NCBI RefSeq assembly: GCF_905171775.1
Contig: NC_053490.1
Span: forward strand, 460,683,143-460,747,142
Reading direction: 5' to 3'
Length of the DNA stretch: 64,000 bases
Origin: Rana temporaria
Lineage: Eukaryota; Chordata; Amphibia; Anura; Ranidae
A program made the position numbers and the translations under genes. Positions 30,185 to 40,741 of the stretch are shown piece by piece. The stretch's first letter is position 1, and the number at the start of each line of letters is the position of its first letter. The notes beneath the pieces are model-generated. The model worked only from the letters and a program-made list of their open reading frames with translations, ran no database searches and was not told the DNA's origin.

Positions 30185-31693
30185 ATGTCGCGGCGGCGAG
30201 GAAAGAGCCAAGGAGGACGTGCAGGAGGTGTCCAAGCCCCCAGCCACTCGTACATCACTCGTTATATGACAGTGAGAAGGGGGGCTGAACAACAGGAGGA
30301 CGCCGGGGGAAGCAGCGCTCTGAGGAGGGAATCACTGACCGAGAGGTCCCTTAAAGCTGCAGCAGTAACTTTGAGCACATCTATACCTGTCTCCGCGGCG
30401 GTAGAAGGACAACAGCTGATCGCTGGTGGGGGGTGTGTTGTCCCCTCAGGACCTGTCCTTATCCCGGCCGCTGCAGTAGACAAAGCTCTGAACGTCATAG
30501 GAGACCGGGACCGTGCGGGGGAGATTGAAAGACCACCAGCGGAGGAGCAGACGGAGGTGGAAATAGATTCAACGGCTTGGAATAGAGGTACTTCACCATT
30601 TTCTGCTGCGACAAGGTCAGTGGGGCCGGGAATTGATGACAAAGTAGCGGGGGATGTGACTGTGGGATCCAGTGAGCAAACAAGGACACTATTTACACTG
30701 GCTGGAATGTCTGCACCCTTCATACCCCCTGCCCTCCCTTCATCTTTAACCCAGAGAGAGAAGAGTGTACTAAGTGGTGCTATACTAAGTACTAAGGGGA
30801 GTGAACATCTATCAGATGAGCTTAAGCAGCCTAGCACACAGAGCACACAAAGTATGTGGGACACAGGGAATGCATCTGAACCAGAGCTGATACCAGACAT
30901 GCGACAGTTAAGCAGGCTTATCCAGGCTCTCCCATCCAAAGACGACATCCAGAAAATGTTAATGTCAATGACGAGTACCCTGAAAGAAGAGTTGGAAGAG
31001 ATCCGGGTGAAAGTGGGGGTGGGGGAGCAAAAAGTGGGCATACTGGAGGAGCAACAAGTGGTCGTGGACTATAGACTGGGTGTGCTAGAGGAGAAGTGTG
31101 AGAAACAGCAGCAGCAGTTGGTAAGATTGCAATTAAACGCAGAGGAGGCAGACAACAGAAGCAGGAGGAATAATCTGCGAATAAAAGGAATACCAGAAAG
31201 CTTTGAGGGGGGGGCGTTAAGGGAAGCGGCTTTGGCCATTTTCAATAAAATTAAAAAAAAAAGCCCAGACTCCCCCCTTGAATTAGACAGGGTCCATAAG
31301 GTCCCTACAACATGGAACCCAGACCAGACCAACCCTCGCGATGTGTTATGCAGGATTCACTTTTTTAGAGAAAAAGAAGAAATTCTTAGGGAAGCGTGGA
31401 AAGAAGGAACGGTGATGTGGGAGGGGACGAATATACAGATATTCCCGGATTTGTGCTGGCAAACCAAAGCCCGTCGGCGGATGTTAAGACCCCTACTTGA
31501 GCACATACGTGGTCAAGGAGCCATATATAGATGGGGGTTTCCACTGGCTGTCAACGTGAAGAAGGAAGGAAGGAACTTTAATTTAAGAGAACCTTCCCAG
31601 CTCCCAGCGCTATTCGAATTTCTGGGGTCAGCACCAATTGTAGTCTCTAACTGGCTAGATCTGCCGGCGGCAGCTGAAAGAGACATTAGATGA
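30185..31693 (+). CDS. L1 ORF1 protein (RNA-binding chaperone)
   Basis: 502 residues. The first 230 or so are low-complexity (Ser/Ala/Gly/Glu-rich) with no domain I recognise. A predicted coiled coil follows at about 255-322 (heptads in VGILEEQQVVVDYRLGVLEE), then the RRM start at 327-337 (RRNNLRIKGIP, the signature of L1 ORF1p) and a basic C-terminal domain to about 485 (AREV/K-like region with LCRIHFFREKEEILREAW and WQTKARRRMLRPL). In L1s this protein forms trimers, coats its own RNA in cytoplasmic particles and acts as a nucleic-acid chaperone in reverse transcription. The start codon is the first ATG of the frame. It is longer than mammalian ORF1p (about 340) because of the N-terminal part. 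ORF2 follows after an unusually long spacer. Confidence 0.93.
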   Translation: MSRRRGKSQGGRAGGVQAPSHSYITRYMTVRRGAEQQEDAGGSSALRRESLTERSLKAAAVTLSTSIPVSAAVEGQQLIAGGGCVVPSGPVLIPAAAVDKALNVIGDRDRAGEIERPPAEEQTEVEIDSTAWNRGTSPFSAATRSVGPGIDDKVAGDVTVGSSEQTRTLFTLAGMSAPFIPPALPSSLTQREKSVLSGAILSTKGSEHLSDELKQPSTQSTQSMWDTGNASEPELIPDMRQLSRLIQALPSKDDIQKMLMSMTSTLKEELEEIRVKVGVGEQKVGILEEQQVVVDYRLGVLEEKCEKQQQQLVRLQLNAEEADNRSRRNNLRIKGIPESFEGGALREAALAIFNKIKKKSPDSPLELDRVHKVPTTWNPDQTNPRDVLCRIHFFREKEEILREAWKEGTVMWEGTNIQIFPDLCWQTKARRRMLRPLLEHIRGQGAIYRWGFPLAVNVKKEGRNFNLREPSQLPALFEFLGSAPIVVSNWLDLPAAAERDIR

Positions 31694-33447
31694 AGGGGTG
31701 GGAGGGAAGGACAGAAGGGGTAAGATCGCAGCGGACCATAGAAGATATGGGGGAACCCTCCCCCCTTTTTTGTAGAGAGAGAGAGAGAAAGAGGAGAAGG
31801 AGAAACCGATGGAAGAATGATTACTTTTTTTTTCTCTCCCTCCCCCTTTTTTTTTTTTGGAGGTCTTTTTTTTTTTTTTTTTTTTGGGGACTACCCAGAC
31901 TTGGACTAGGGATGATGATAATATTTCTCCTGGTGAAGGATATAATTTAAGAGAGCAATTCTCTGGTGGGCTGGGCTGGACCCCACCTCTCAAATGTGTA
32001 TGGATTTATGGATGCTTCCTTCTCCCTGGGACTGGTTTATTATGGCCCTATGGCCCTATTAGGGGTACAGTTAAATGAAATAGGAGGATCTAAAAATATA
32101 GGAGGGTTGGTAGGCTAGCACTCCTAGACCTGCTCATGGGGTAGGAGGGATAGGGGTGGGGGGTGGGGGGGTGGGGTCTCACTAATTCATTAATTCACTA
32201 ACGTCACTATGTCACTACCTCTAGATCCGATGGATTAAGGATCAGAGAAGATATGAGATAAGCTACACAAAGGTATACAGGGAGTACTATTAAGGGTAAA
32301 TAGGGGTGTGTGGAAGTTGAGAATCTGGGGAAGGGAAGGGAAGGGAAGGGAATGGGGGGGTTCTCTCTTTTTTTTTTTTTTTTTTGGGGGGGGGTCTTTT
32401 TTTTTTTTTTGGTAAATATCTGATGGAATTTTCAGTAATATTTGTAATATTTTTGGGGATACAGTTAAGAGGGTGGGGGGGGGGGCAAGTGGGGTCACGA
32501 TAAAATATTGATATATTGACACATGGACACTAAAGGTCAAACAGGCCATGACACCTATTTAGAAGTATGACACAGGGGAGAGGGGTAAGGGTAGAGGGTA
32601 TTGGGGGAGGTATAGGGAGAGGTAAGGGGAGGTAGGGAGAGCGGGGTCTGGAGGTAACGGGGGCCTAATAAGAGGATCTAATGGGAAAATTGGAAGAGAG
32701 AACAAAGAAGAGTTGGGACAGGAAAAGATGGAAATGATGGCGGGAGGGGGGAGTAAAATATAAGGAGTAACATGCTAACATGCTAACAGATTAAAGAAGT
32801 GGAAGAGAGAGAGCTGGGAGGGAGGGGGGAGCTCAGAAGGAGGCCTGTAGGTTTTTTTTTTTTTTTTTTTGGGGGGGTGGAAAGGGGAAAGAAGAGAATA
32901 GACCTCTAACTGGTTAGACCGTGAGACAGAGATTTTTATGTCTAAATAGGTTTATGTATGTCTATATATTTTTATGTTGGATTATGTTTAATGTTTTAAG
33001 GTCTATAGGGAGAGGGGGGGTACCCCATCTTGTGTGCAGAGTTTATAGTAGACAAGAAATGGGGGGGGAGGGGAAAGGGATCTTATGGGTGAATTCAGGG
33101 AGGCGCACCCGGACCTATAGTAAGGCTTGATTCTCCTCGGTGCTCACACACCTTAGCCCACTAAAGCGTCTCTCCTCCGTGTGGAGGGAAGTCGGAGACG
33201 CTCATATATATATATTTTTTTTTTTTTTGATTTGTCCTCTCTGGGATCCTAGGGGATCAACCGGATTGGAGGACTAAGGAGACTTTTTTTTTTTTTTTTC
33301 TCTCCCTCTCTTCCTCCTCCTCGCCTCCCTATTTTTTCCCTTCCTCTCCGGGGGGGATTCTCTTGCCCACCGCCCTTTTATCTACTTATTGGGCCCCTTT
33401 GATACCTCTACTGGTGTCCCAAAGAGTCACGTGACTGAGACCCCAAA
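31694..33447 (+). other. L1 inter-ORF spacer, homopolymer-rich
   Basis: 1,754 bases between ORF1 and ORF2, far longer than the short spacer of mammalian L1. It is made of T-runs (for example 31865-31885, 32369-32385, 32396-32411, 32851-32870, 33282-33299) and G-runs (GGGGGGTGGAAAGGGG, GGGGGGGGGGGCAAG) with GGGA-rich purine tracts. No open frame of note. Could hold an internal promoter or ribosome entry for ORF2, or be a G-quadruplex-forming region; none of this is shown. Confidence 0.85.
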
Positions 33448-36400
33448 ATGGCAAGGATTAATCTGATGTCTTATAATGTGAAAGGGCTAAATAACCCTGA
33501 GAAAAGATCTAAATTGCTAGCAGAATTATGGAGACTAAAGACACATATTGTTTTTCTCCAAGAGACCCATTTCAAGAAAAATAAAAGTCCAAAATTGGGT
33601 AATTATAGATTTCCAACTATATACCAGAGTTCCTCATCGACAACAAAGACAAAGGGGGTTGCAATCATGTTAGCAAAGACGACTTCATGGAAAGAAATAA
33701 AGGTTATCCAGGACGAGGAAGGACGCCTACTTATAGTAAAAGGCTATCTAAACGATCAGAAAGTAACTTTGGTTAATGTTTATATGCCTAATGAAGGACA
33801 GATTGTAGCGTTGGAGAAATATATTAATTTAATACAGCTGAATGCAGAGGGTATGATTATTTTTGCAGGGGATTTGAATATGGCCCTGGATCCTATCCTA
33901 GATACATCGAAAGGAACATCGCATATTTCATATAGCAAATTAAGTAAAGCAAAGAGCCTGATACAGGAGATACAGGTAGTAGACAGTTGGAGGACCAGGC
34001 ACACTCAGGAGAGGGACTACACTTTCTTCTCAGCTAAACATAAAACATACTCGCGAATAGACTATATATTCGTATCACAAAATTTTTTACAGAATATAGT
34101 CGAGGCTTCCATTGGGTCATTCACAATCTCTGATCATTCACCGACAAACTGCACACTAGAATGGGGAGAACCTGTAGCACGCGAGTGGCACTGGAAAATA
34201 AACGAATCTCTCCTTAAAGACCCAGAGTATGAGGGAAAGATAGTCCAGGAAATGGAGGGGTTCTTTTCGGACAATGAGGTGGGAGAGGTTTCCCCAAGCT
34301 GCATTTGGGAAACACATAAATGTTTCATGAGAGGGATTTTAATCTCAATGGGAACACGACGGAAACGTAGGATAGGAATAAGGATGGAAACATTACTGAG
34401 AGAAATTCGAAAATTGGAAAGGGTACATAAAAAGTCACTGGCAATCCAGATTGAGGAGAAGTTGAGGCAGGCGCGAGATGAATTGAATTTGCTACTAACA
34501 GACAATGCAAAAACCTCATTAAGAAGATGTAAACGTGCCTTCTATGAATACGGTAATAAGCCTAGTAGGATGCTAGCGAGGGCATTAAGAGAAACGAGGA
34601 CCCAAAACCGCATAGAAGGTATCAAAACAGGGGATAGGATAGTGAAATCATCACAAGAAATTGCAAAAGTATTTAAAAACTATTATACGAAGTTATACCA
34701 ACTAAAAGAAGAGCTGGATACAGGAAAGACTAGTGGGCAGGAGGAAAGGATAAAGGAATACATTGAGAAGTCAGGAATGCCGAAATTAGCAGAGGAAATT
34801 GGGAGAAGTATGGAAGGGCCGATTACAGCTGAGGAATTTACAAACACCCTCAAATTGTTAAAACCAGGTAAAGCTCCCGGTCCTGATGGGTTCACTCTTT
34901 TCTACTATAAAACCTATGCAGAAAAACTTATGCCAAGATTTTTAAAGGCATATAACGCGATAAGAGAAGGACAGGGGATTCCGGAGGAAGCTCTTTTGGC
35001 ACATATAGCGGTTATACCTAAGGAGGGAAAAGATTTAACACTATGCTCAAATTATCGTCCTATATCGCTTCTAAACGTTGACTTGAAGATCTTTACCAAA
35101 ATTCTAGCAAATAGAATATTACCATATATCCCTGACCTGATACACCAAGATCAGGTGGGATTTACCCCAGGAAGGGAAGGCAGGGAGAATACGCAGCGGG
35201 TGATTAATACGATCCATTTCTCCCAGGTATTTAGGAAAGCTCTAGTTCTCGTATCAACTGACGCTGAAAAAGCGTTCGATAGGGTAGACTGGAAGTTTTT
35301 AAAAACAATCATAAAATATATTGGTTTAGGGGAGGGGATGCAAAGATGGGTCATGAGTCTATATTCGCAGCCGAAAGCTAGAATAAAAATAAACGAGATT
35401 ATGTCGGAACCTTTTGAGATACGGAATGGGACGCGACAAGGCTGCCCTCTGTCACCAATTATTTTTATTTTGACACTTGAACCCTTTTTGAGGACAATAA
35501 GGCAGAACACCGATATCAGAGGTATTTGTGTAAAGGGAGGAGTTTACAAACTGGCGGCTTTTGCCGATGATTTGTTGTTTTCTCTTACGGAACCTATTTT
35601 ATCTCTCCCTCCATTGCTGGCCGAGATTGCTAGATATGGCGAGCTCTCAAATTTTAAAGTAAACTATGACAAATCGGAGGCAATGGGGGTAGAGATGAAC
35701 ATGGCACAACAACGACAATTGGCCTCTTTTTTCCCATTCAAATGGACAAATTCACATATTGGATATCTGGGGACCAAAATCCCGAAGAAATTAAATCGAA
35801 TTTTAGAACTAAATTTAGCACCGCTGGTAAGACAAATAAAACGTGACCTACAAAAATGGGATAAGGAGGTATTTACTTGGTTCGGTAGGGTCAATATCGT
35901 AAAGATGAATGCAATGCCGAGGTTATTATATCTATTACAGACACTCCCTATTAGCATACCTCAGGGATTTTTGAAAGAGATCAGAGCGAAGTTTGCGGGA
36001 TTCATTTGGGCAGGGAAACCAGCCAGAGTTAGGAGAGACATTTTAACTTTACCAAAGGAAAAAGGAGGCATAGGTTTTCCAGACCCACTCACATACTACG
36101 AGGCTGTGCATCTGTCAAGAGTGTTGGATTGGTGCGTCACCCCGAAAGTTAAACCATGGATTCTTTTAGAACAGGCAATGATAGAATTACCATTGGAAGG
36201 ACTAATTTGGCTTTCTAGAACCATTTTACCACAAGCAGTTAAAAAGCATCCAACGATTGGGACGACAATTAGGGTGGTGAAAAAAGTATTTAGAAAATCA
36301 AATGATGAAATAGAAGCAAATCCGATGACACCAGTCCTGGGAAACCCGGCATTTATGCCGGGTTTGAACGACCCAGGGTTTGGGAACTTAAAAAGACATG

Positions 36401-37236
36401 GCAAAATTAGATTGATTCACTTCCAGAAGGAAAACCGGGTAATGACATGGGAGGAAATAGAAAGCGAGTTAGCAGAGGACTTGGAGCCATATAGGAGAAG
36501 ACAGTTAAGGGGCTTTCTGCGATCAATACAGAGTCAGACTACGGTGAGGGTAAGATTATCGGAATTCGAAAAATTGTGTCTAAAGGGAGAAGCGGTTAGA
36601 CATTCACTATCACTGTTCTATTCCCTGATCAACGAACTGAAAGCTCCACAAGAAATAGGTTTTATACAAACCTGGGAGAGAGACTTAGGGGTAACTTTCA
36701 CTGAGACTCAGAGGAAAATTTTTTTTGAATTTAATCATAAAGCCTCCCTAGCATCTAAGTACCAGGAAGGAGGATATAAGATTCTGAGCAGGTGGTATAG
36801 GACCCCAGAAGTTTTAAATCAAATTTTTCCACAAACGTCAAATATGTGTTGGCGATGCCTAAAAGAAGAGGGAACTCTGCTACATATTTTTTGGAATTGT
36901 GAAGGAGTGAAAGATTTTTGGAAGATGGTTTCAGACGAAATAGAAGGGATAACTGAAATGTCTCTTGGAGAAAATCCAGCGGCCTATCTACTGTTAGATA
37001 TTCCGATATCAGTAGTAAATTACAAAAAATCCTTGGTAAGACATCTGTTAATAGCAGCCAGAGCATGTATTCCAGCGTTATGGAAGAATACGTGCTCACC
37101 AAGTAGACCACAATGGCATGAAAAAATTAGGGAAATCCAATGTATGGAGAGTCTCACGATGGCTCTGAGGGAACAGGAGGAGAGGTTCAGGGAGGTATGG
37201 GCCCCCTATGATAGTTATAGGGAACGAAGGGAGTAG
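33448..37236 (+). CDS. L1 ORF2 protein (endonuclease + reverse transcriptase)
   Basis: 1,262 residues, unbroken. N-terminal APE-type endonuclease (1-240): N10, QETH at 38-41 (E39), GDLN at 141-144 (D142, N144), SRIDYIF at 202-208, SDHSP at 228-232 (H230). Reverse transcriptase (about 460-770): KPGKAPGPDG at 472-481, RPISLLNVDLKIF, STDAEKAFDRVD with D605, TRQGCPLSP, and FADD at 705-708 (D707, D708). C-terminal C-x2-C-x8-H-x4-C knuckle at C1134, C1137, H1146, C1151. It nicks target DNA at T-rich sites and copies its own RNA by target-primed reverse transcription. Context CAAAATGG gives a good start. The length is close to other L1 ORF2p (about 1,275). All catalytic residues I can place are intact. 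Confidence 0.97.
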   Translation: MARINLMSYNVKGLNNPEKRSKLLAELWRLKTHIVFLQETHFKKNKSPKLGNYRFPTIYQSSSSTTKTKGVAIMLAKTTSWKEIKVIQDEEGRLLIVKGYLNDQKVTLVNVYMPNEGQIVALEKYINLIQLNAEGMIIFAGDLNMALDPILDTSKGTSHISYSKLSKAKSLIQEIQVVDSWRTRHTQERDYTFFSAKHKTYSRIDYIFVSQNFLQNIVEASIGSFTISDHSPTNCTLEWGEPVAREWHWKINESLLKDPEYEGKIVQEMEGFFSDNEVGEVSPSCIWETHKCFMRGILISMGTRRKRRIGIRMETLLREIRKLERVHKKSLAIQIEEKLRQARDELNLLLTDNAKTSLRRCKRAFYEYGNKPSRMLARALRETRTQNRIEGIKTGDRIVKSSQEIAKVFKNYYTKLYQLKEELDTGKTSGQEERIKEYIEKSGMPKLAEEIGRSMEGPITAEEFTNTLKLLKPGKAPGPDGFTLFYYKTYAEKLMPRFLKAYNAIREGQGIPEEALLAHIAVIPKEGKDLTLCSNYRPISLLNVDLKIFTKILANRILPYIPDLIHQDQVGFTPGREGRENTQRVINTIHFSQVFRKALVLVSTDAEKAFDRVDWKFLKTIIKYIGLGEGMQRWVMSLYSQPKARIKINEIMSEPFEIRNGTRQGCPLSPIIFILTLEPFLRTIRQNTDIRGICVKGGVYKLAAFADDLLFSLTEPILSLPPLLAEIARYGELSNFKVNYDKSEAMGVEMNMAQQRQLASFFPFKWTNSHIGYLGTKIPKKLNRILELNLAPLVRQIKRDLQKWDKEVFTWFGRVNIVKMNAMPRLLYLLQTLPISIPQGFLKEIRAKFAGFIWAGKPARVRRDILTLPKEKGGIGFPDPLTYYEAVHLSRVLDWCVTPKVKPWILLEQAMIELPLEGLIWLSRTILPQAVKKHPTIGTTIRVVKKVFRKSNDEIEANPMTPVLGNPAFMPGLNDPGFGNLKRHGKIRLIHFQKENRVMTWEEIESELAEDLEPYRRRQLRGFLRSIQSQTTVRVRLSEFEKLCLKGEAVRHSLSLFYSLINELKAPQEIGFIQTWERDLGVTFTETQRKIFFEFNHKASLASKYQEGGYKILSRWYRTPEVLNQIFPQTSNMCWRCLKEEGTLLHIFWNCEGVKDFWKMVSDEIEGITEMSLGENPAAYLLLDIPISVVNYKKSLVRHLLIAARACIPALWKNTCSPSRPQWHEKIREIQCMESLTMALREQEERFREVWAPYDSYRERRE

Positions 37237-37663
37237 GTGGGAGGGGGGAGGAGTGGGGGAGGGGAGGGGTGGAGGAGGAAGAACAATTTTGGAGGAATGA
37301 TTGTTTTTTTTTTTTTTTTTTTTTTTCTTCTTTTTTTTTTTGGGCTTAGGAAGGTCTTGGACAGGGGCCCGGATTTTGGGGTGGGAGGGGGGTGATGGGG
37401 ATTTTTCACTACCTCAAAAAGGGGAGAGGACATGACAAATGGTTTAGGGGAATAGGAACTCAGAAAAGCGGTAAATTAACGCGGGAGCTATATAGTAGTC
37501 TAACTATTTAACGGTAAGCAGGGTTAGAGATAGGTCAGGAACAAGGACAATGTATAGTTGCTTGATTGTTGACTTTTATTCTCTAATATGGCATGGTAAT
37601 GTCCCTGTTTTTGTGGAATTGTGAAATAAGGAAAAATGAAAAATAAAGAATTGAAAAAAAAAA
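37237..37663 (+). other. L1 3' UTR and poly(A) tail
   Basis: A purine/G-rich stretch and T-runs (about 37303-37341) open the 3' UTR. AATAAA lies at 37642-37647, followed by a short A-run that merges with the TSD. No AATAAA-independent terminator is expected. Confidence 0.9.
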
Positions 37664-37732
37664 AAAAGTGTCCTATGTGTCCGCCATAATGTCGCAGTCA
37701 CAATAAAAATTGTTGATCGCCGCCATTACTAA

Positions 37733-38780
37733 TGTAGCGCTCACCCCCGAAGGAGCCGCTGGTTTGTTTTGTTACCCTGGCGTTGTCTAGGGGTGTAGTA
37801 GTGAGAACAAAAGCAGTGAGCGAAGGTCCAGACAGTAAATAAAGGTTTTCTCAATGCTTTATTTTCCAGGCCAAACACGGCCAACATCAACATTAGTTGG
37901 GAAGGTCAAGGTTGATGAAGAGAAAGATAGGAGAGAACTTTGCAGTATCAGGCCTGGATATTAAATGGAGCAGTCAGTACTGCTCCGCATAGTACCAATT
38001 TGTAACACGTCGCCACTCCATCTGAGTGGGTAAAGTGCCCCCGGACAGACTCCTTTTGCATAAGTCTGGCAGCCAAGGTATCACTTAGGATTTCTGGGAG
38101 GATGTGGACATGTCTCACGGGCCAAGTACAATAACTGAGCTAGGTAGATAAATGAAGCAATCCTCCCAGTAGATTTCTGTGTTGGTCACCAGATGACACC
38201 AACATACCTGTCAGTACTCTGGTCATCGGATCCCCAATTGGTTTATTCAGGCTCTGTTGGACGACCTGCCTCCGGGTCCTCCTCAAACCGACTCCCCAAT
38301 TGTACGGCACCCAGCCTGGGATCCTTTCAGTGGAACCAGGAACCCAGCAAGTCACTGGGGTCCCCTTGTACCTCCGGATGAGGGTTTTCGTAGACTGCAA
38401 CTCTGACCAGGTGGGCCACGCCGGCGGGGTCCATGGATGCGCGCACCCTGAAGGTGGATGCCGCACCTGGAAAGGGGACCCCGCAAAGATTTTAGAACAC
38501 ATGACACCTGTCACAGATATACTCTTCCCCAGCATGCCTTGCGAGGAAGAAACTTCTCTAATTGGCTGCTGGGAAAAACTTGCTCTGCCAGAATCGCCCT
38601 GGCGCCAACTGCTGGCCAGGGATGATATTGCATCCCTGGACCACAGACTGACACAGCGGACATTTCTGGAATGACAGAAGTCCCAAAAATGTAAACAATT
38701 AGTGAATGGGAGCAAGGTAACTATCCCATTCTCCACTAACTTTAGTGTAGTGCCCATACTGAAAGTAGGGGGGCGCTACA
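37733..38780 (+). mobile_element. Candidate solo LTR (TGTAGCGC ... GCGCTACA)
   Basis: 1,048 bp starting TGTAGCGCTCACCCCC and ending GGGGGGCGCTACA, i.e. TG...CA with an 8-bp inverted end. CTAA flanks both sides (37729-37732, 38781-38784). AATAAA at 37838-37843. The host TTAA repeat continues across the site once the insert and one CTAA are removed. No internal retroviral frames. A short-TSD DNA transposon is an alternative. Confidence 0.5.
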
Positions 38781-39140
38781 CTAATAAAACATTTTTTATA
38801 ATAAAAGTGCCATAAAGCGATCCCCTATTTTGTAGATGCTATAACTTTTGAGCAAACCAATCAATTTACGCTTATTGCGACCTTTTTTTTTTTTTACCAA
38901 AAATATATGTAAAAGAATACATATCAGCCTAAACTGAGAAAGACATTTTTTTTTTTAGATATTTTTTGGGGATATTTATTATAGCAAAAAAAGTAAAAAA
39001 TGTTGCATTTTTTTTTTCAAAATTGTCGCTCTTTTTGTTTATAGCGCAAAAAATTAAAACCACAGAGGTTATTAAATATCACCAAAAGAAAGCTCTATTT
39101 GTGTGAAAAAAAAGGACGTCAATTTTGTTTGGGTACATTA

Positions 39141-39923
39141 TATAAGGGAAAAGAGCATTCGTGGTACTTTAAATGAGGCGGGAATCAAAGGGATAGCTGC
39201 CTCCATCCCGTGACGTTGTACCCAAACACTGTTTACTATGCTTCAATTATGAATGGACACAGTGAGCATGTACATATTTCATAGCCCCTTACCCCCGCTC
39301 TCCATCCTGAAACATCCCCCGTAGCAGCCGGGGGAAGAGGAGAAGGGGGCAGCCTTTGGCACTGCAGGGCGGGGGGAGGCAACAAGAGGGGGTAATCAGC
39401 CTAGAGAGATTGCTGTACTAGCACATGGGATGTTAGTGCGGCAGTCTCTCCCGCTGTGCCTTTGTTTTCTGAAAGTGGGACTGTCTAACCCCCCCCCCCC
39501 CACCAACAGAATGCTGGCTTGTCCCTTTGACAAAAGCCAGTCCTTTCAGAAAGACAGTTGTACACACTGACCCAATGTCCACTTCCTGTTAAACTGGCAG
39601 ATACCAGCTGATATTCGGCCCATGTGTACCCAACCTAAGAATTTTGTGCATTCAAGAAAATTATTCTATGCTCCTTCTTCCAATTTTTTCCTCACCATGA
39701 TTGAAAATAAATTTTGATTTGACCCCACCAACTATAAGCAAATCAAACATTCCAAAAATGAAAATCTCTACTGACGTATGGCCAGCATCATTCCCTACAT
39801 TCCTGCTGATTGAACTGACAAGGAATAATTAGGACTTCCTCTATTGGTCTACTCCTAGCAGCTATGTAACTTATTTTAAGGGCTTACGGTATATATCCTA
39901 CAGAAGAGCTTTCATACTAAATA
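39141..39923. other. Non-coding stretch, partly repeat-derived
   Basis: CGCTCTCCATCCTGAAACATCC (39296) and ACTATGCTTCAATTATGAATGG recur in similar form at 55230-55260 and 55680-55700, so part of this is an unnamed dispersed repeat. No coding pattern. Confidence 0.45.
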
Positions 39924-40210
39924 CAGTGGAACCTCGGATTACGAGCATAATCCGTTCCAGGAGAATGCTCGTAATCTGAAAGTACTCACATATCAAAGCG
40001 AGTTTCCCCATTGAAGTCAATGGAAACTAAAATAATTTGTTTTGCATTGACTTCAATGGCATGCAATACCGCATGTGGCCAGAACTGGGGGGCACCAGAG
40101 AGCCTCGGAAATGCATGCAAAGGTCCGAGGACAGCTCGGCTGACCTTGGCAAACCTCGGAAAGGCTCAGGAACGGACTATTTCCGAGTCTTTCCGAATGG
40201 CTCCGAATGG
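39924..40210. mobile_element. Truncated Tc1/mariner-type MITE
   Basis: CAGTGGAACCTCGGATTACG after a TA (39922-39923), then AATCCGTTCCAGGAGAATGC, GTTTCCCCATTGAAGTCAATGG. Same family as the complete copy at 46079-46470. The right terminus is missing; sequence similarity to that copy ends near 40200. Confidence 0.75.
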
Positions 40211-40219
40211 CGAGGTGAA

Positions 40220-40545
40220 CTTCAAAGTAGTTGCATGTAGAAAAAAAATCTGCAATGTATCCTGCAGTTTTCACGAATTAAATTGCTGAAAGAAGCGTCA
40301 ATAAGGATAGTTAGGTACTGAATGGGCCATGTTTAAAGAAACTCTTTGAGTGCTCTCCAAGACTTAGGGGAAAAAATGTCATCAATGAACACAAGAAAGA
40401 AATGAGAATGTTTTAAATCAAAGTAGTTGCATGTAGAAAAATTCTGCAATATATCCTGCAGTTTTTACTAATTAAATTGCTGAAAGAATCATCAATAAGG
40501 ATAGTTAGGTATTGAATGGGCATGTTCAAAGAAAATCTTTGAGTG
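40220..40545 (+). repeat. Imperfect tandem duplication of ~198 bp
   Basis: AAAGTAGTTGCATGTAGAAA...CTGCAATGTATCCTGCAGTTT...ATAAGGATAGTTAGGTACTG (40222-40352) recurs at 40420-40545 with a few changes. The part between (about 40352-40420, GCTCTCCAAGACTTAGGGG...GAATGTTTTAAATCAA) is also found at 42213-42283, within CR1-like coding sequence. Confidence 0.8.
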
Positions 40546-40741
40546 TTTGGTGTGCCAACCTATTACGCAGTGCTATACAGAGTAACAAAACCATTGAAAC
40601 TGCTATGGTTAATTTATGCGGAAGCCAATTATGCTACTACAAGCCCATCTACCTGTCTGCCTGTATGTGACATGTGATCTAAAAGTAAGCATAAAAGAGG
40701 ACTTCGTTGATTGAGAGTTTGGTGGTGCTGAGGCATTACGG

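Larger units (their letters stand above)
29988..37663 (+). mobile_element. Full-length L1-clade LINE with two open ORFs
   Basis: A 16-bp TSD AAAAGTGTCCTATGTG (29972-29987, 37664-37679) bounds a 7,676-bp element with 5' UTR, ORF1, ORF2, 3' UTR, AATAAA and a poly(A) run. The TSD starts with AAAA, so first-strand nicking was at TTTT/GA on the other strand, as expected for an L1-type endonuclease. The interrupted target (AAAAGTGTCCGAAGTGTCCG type) is present uninterrupted in relatives at about 41555 and 50500 (other strand). Intact ORFs and a perfect TSD mark it as young and possibly active. Confidence 0.95.
29535..39140 (-). mobile_element. TTAA-family repeat, inverted, split by an L1 and a TG...CA element
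   Basis: From TTAACTGCTTGCCGACC (29535) to GTTTGGGTACAT (about 39135) the plus strand carries the complement of the repeat seen at 41067-41930. Blocks are TTTAACCACTTCCCTGCCAG, ATCGCTGTATAAATGAC, then (after the L1) CCGCCATAATGTCGCAG, then (after the second insert) CAATCAATTTACGCTTATTGCGA, TAGCGCAAAAAATTAAAACC. The CCACTTAAGCCCCGG end is missing, so the copy is truncated. Confidence 0.8.

Noticed and set aside
30262..31041. 259-codon minus-strand frame
   Set aside because: Antisense shadow of L1 ORF1.
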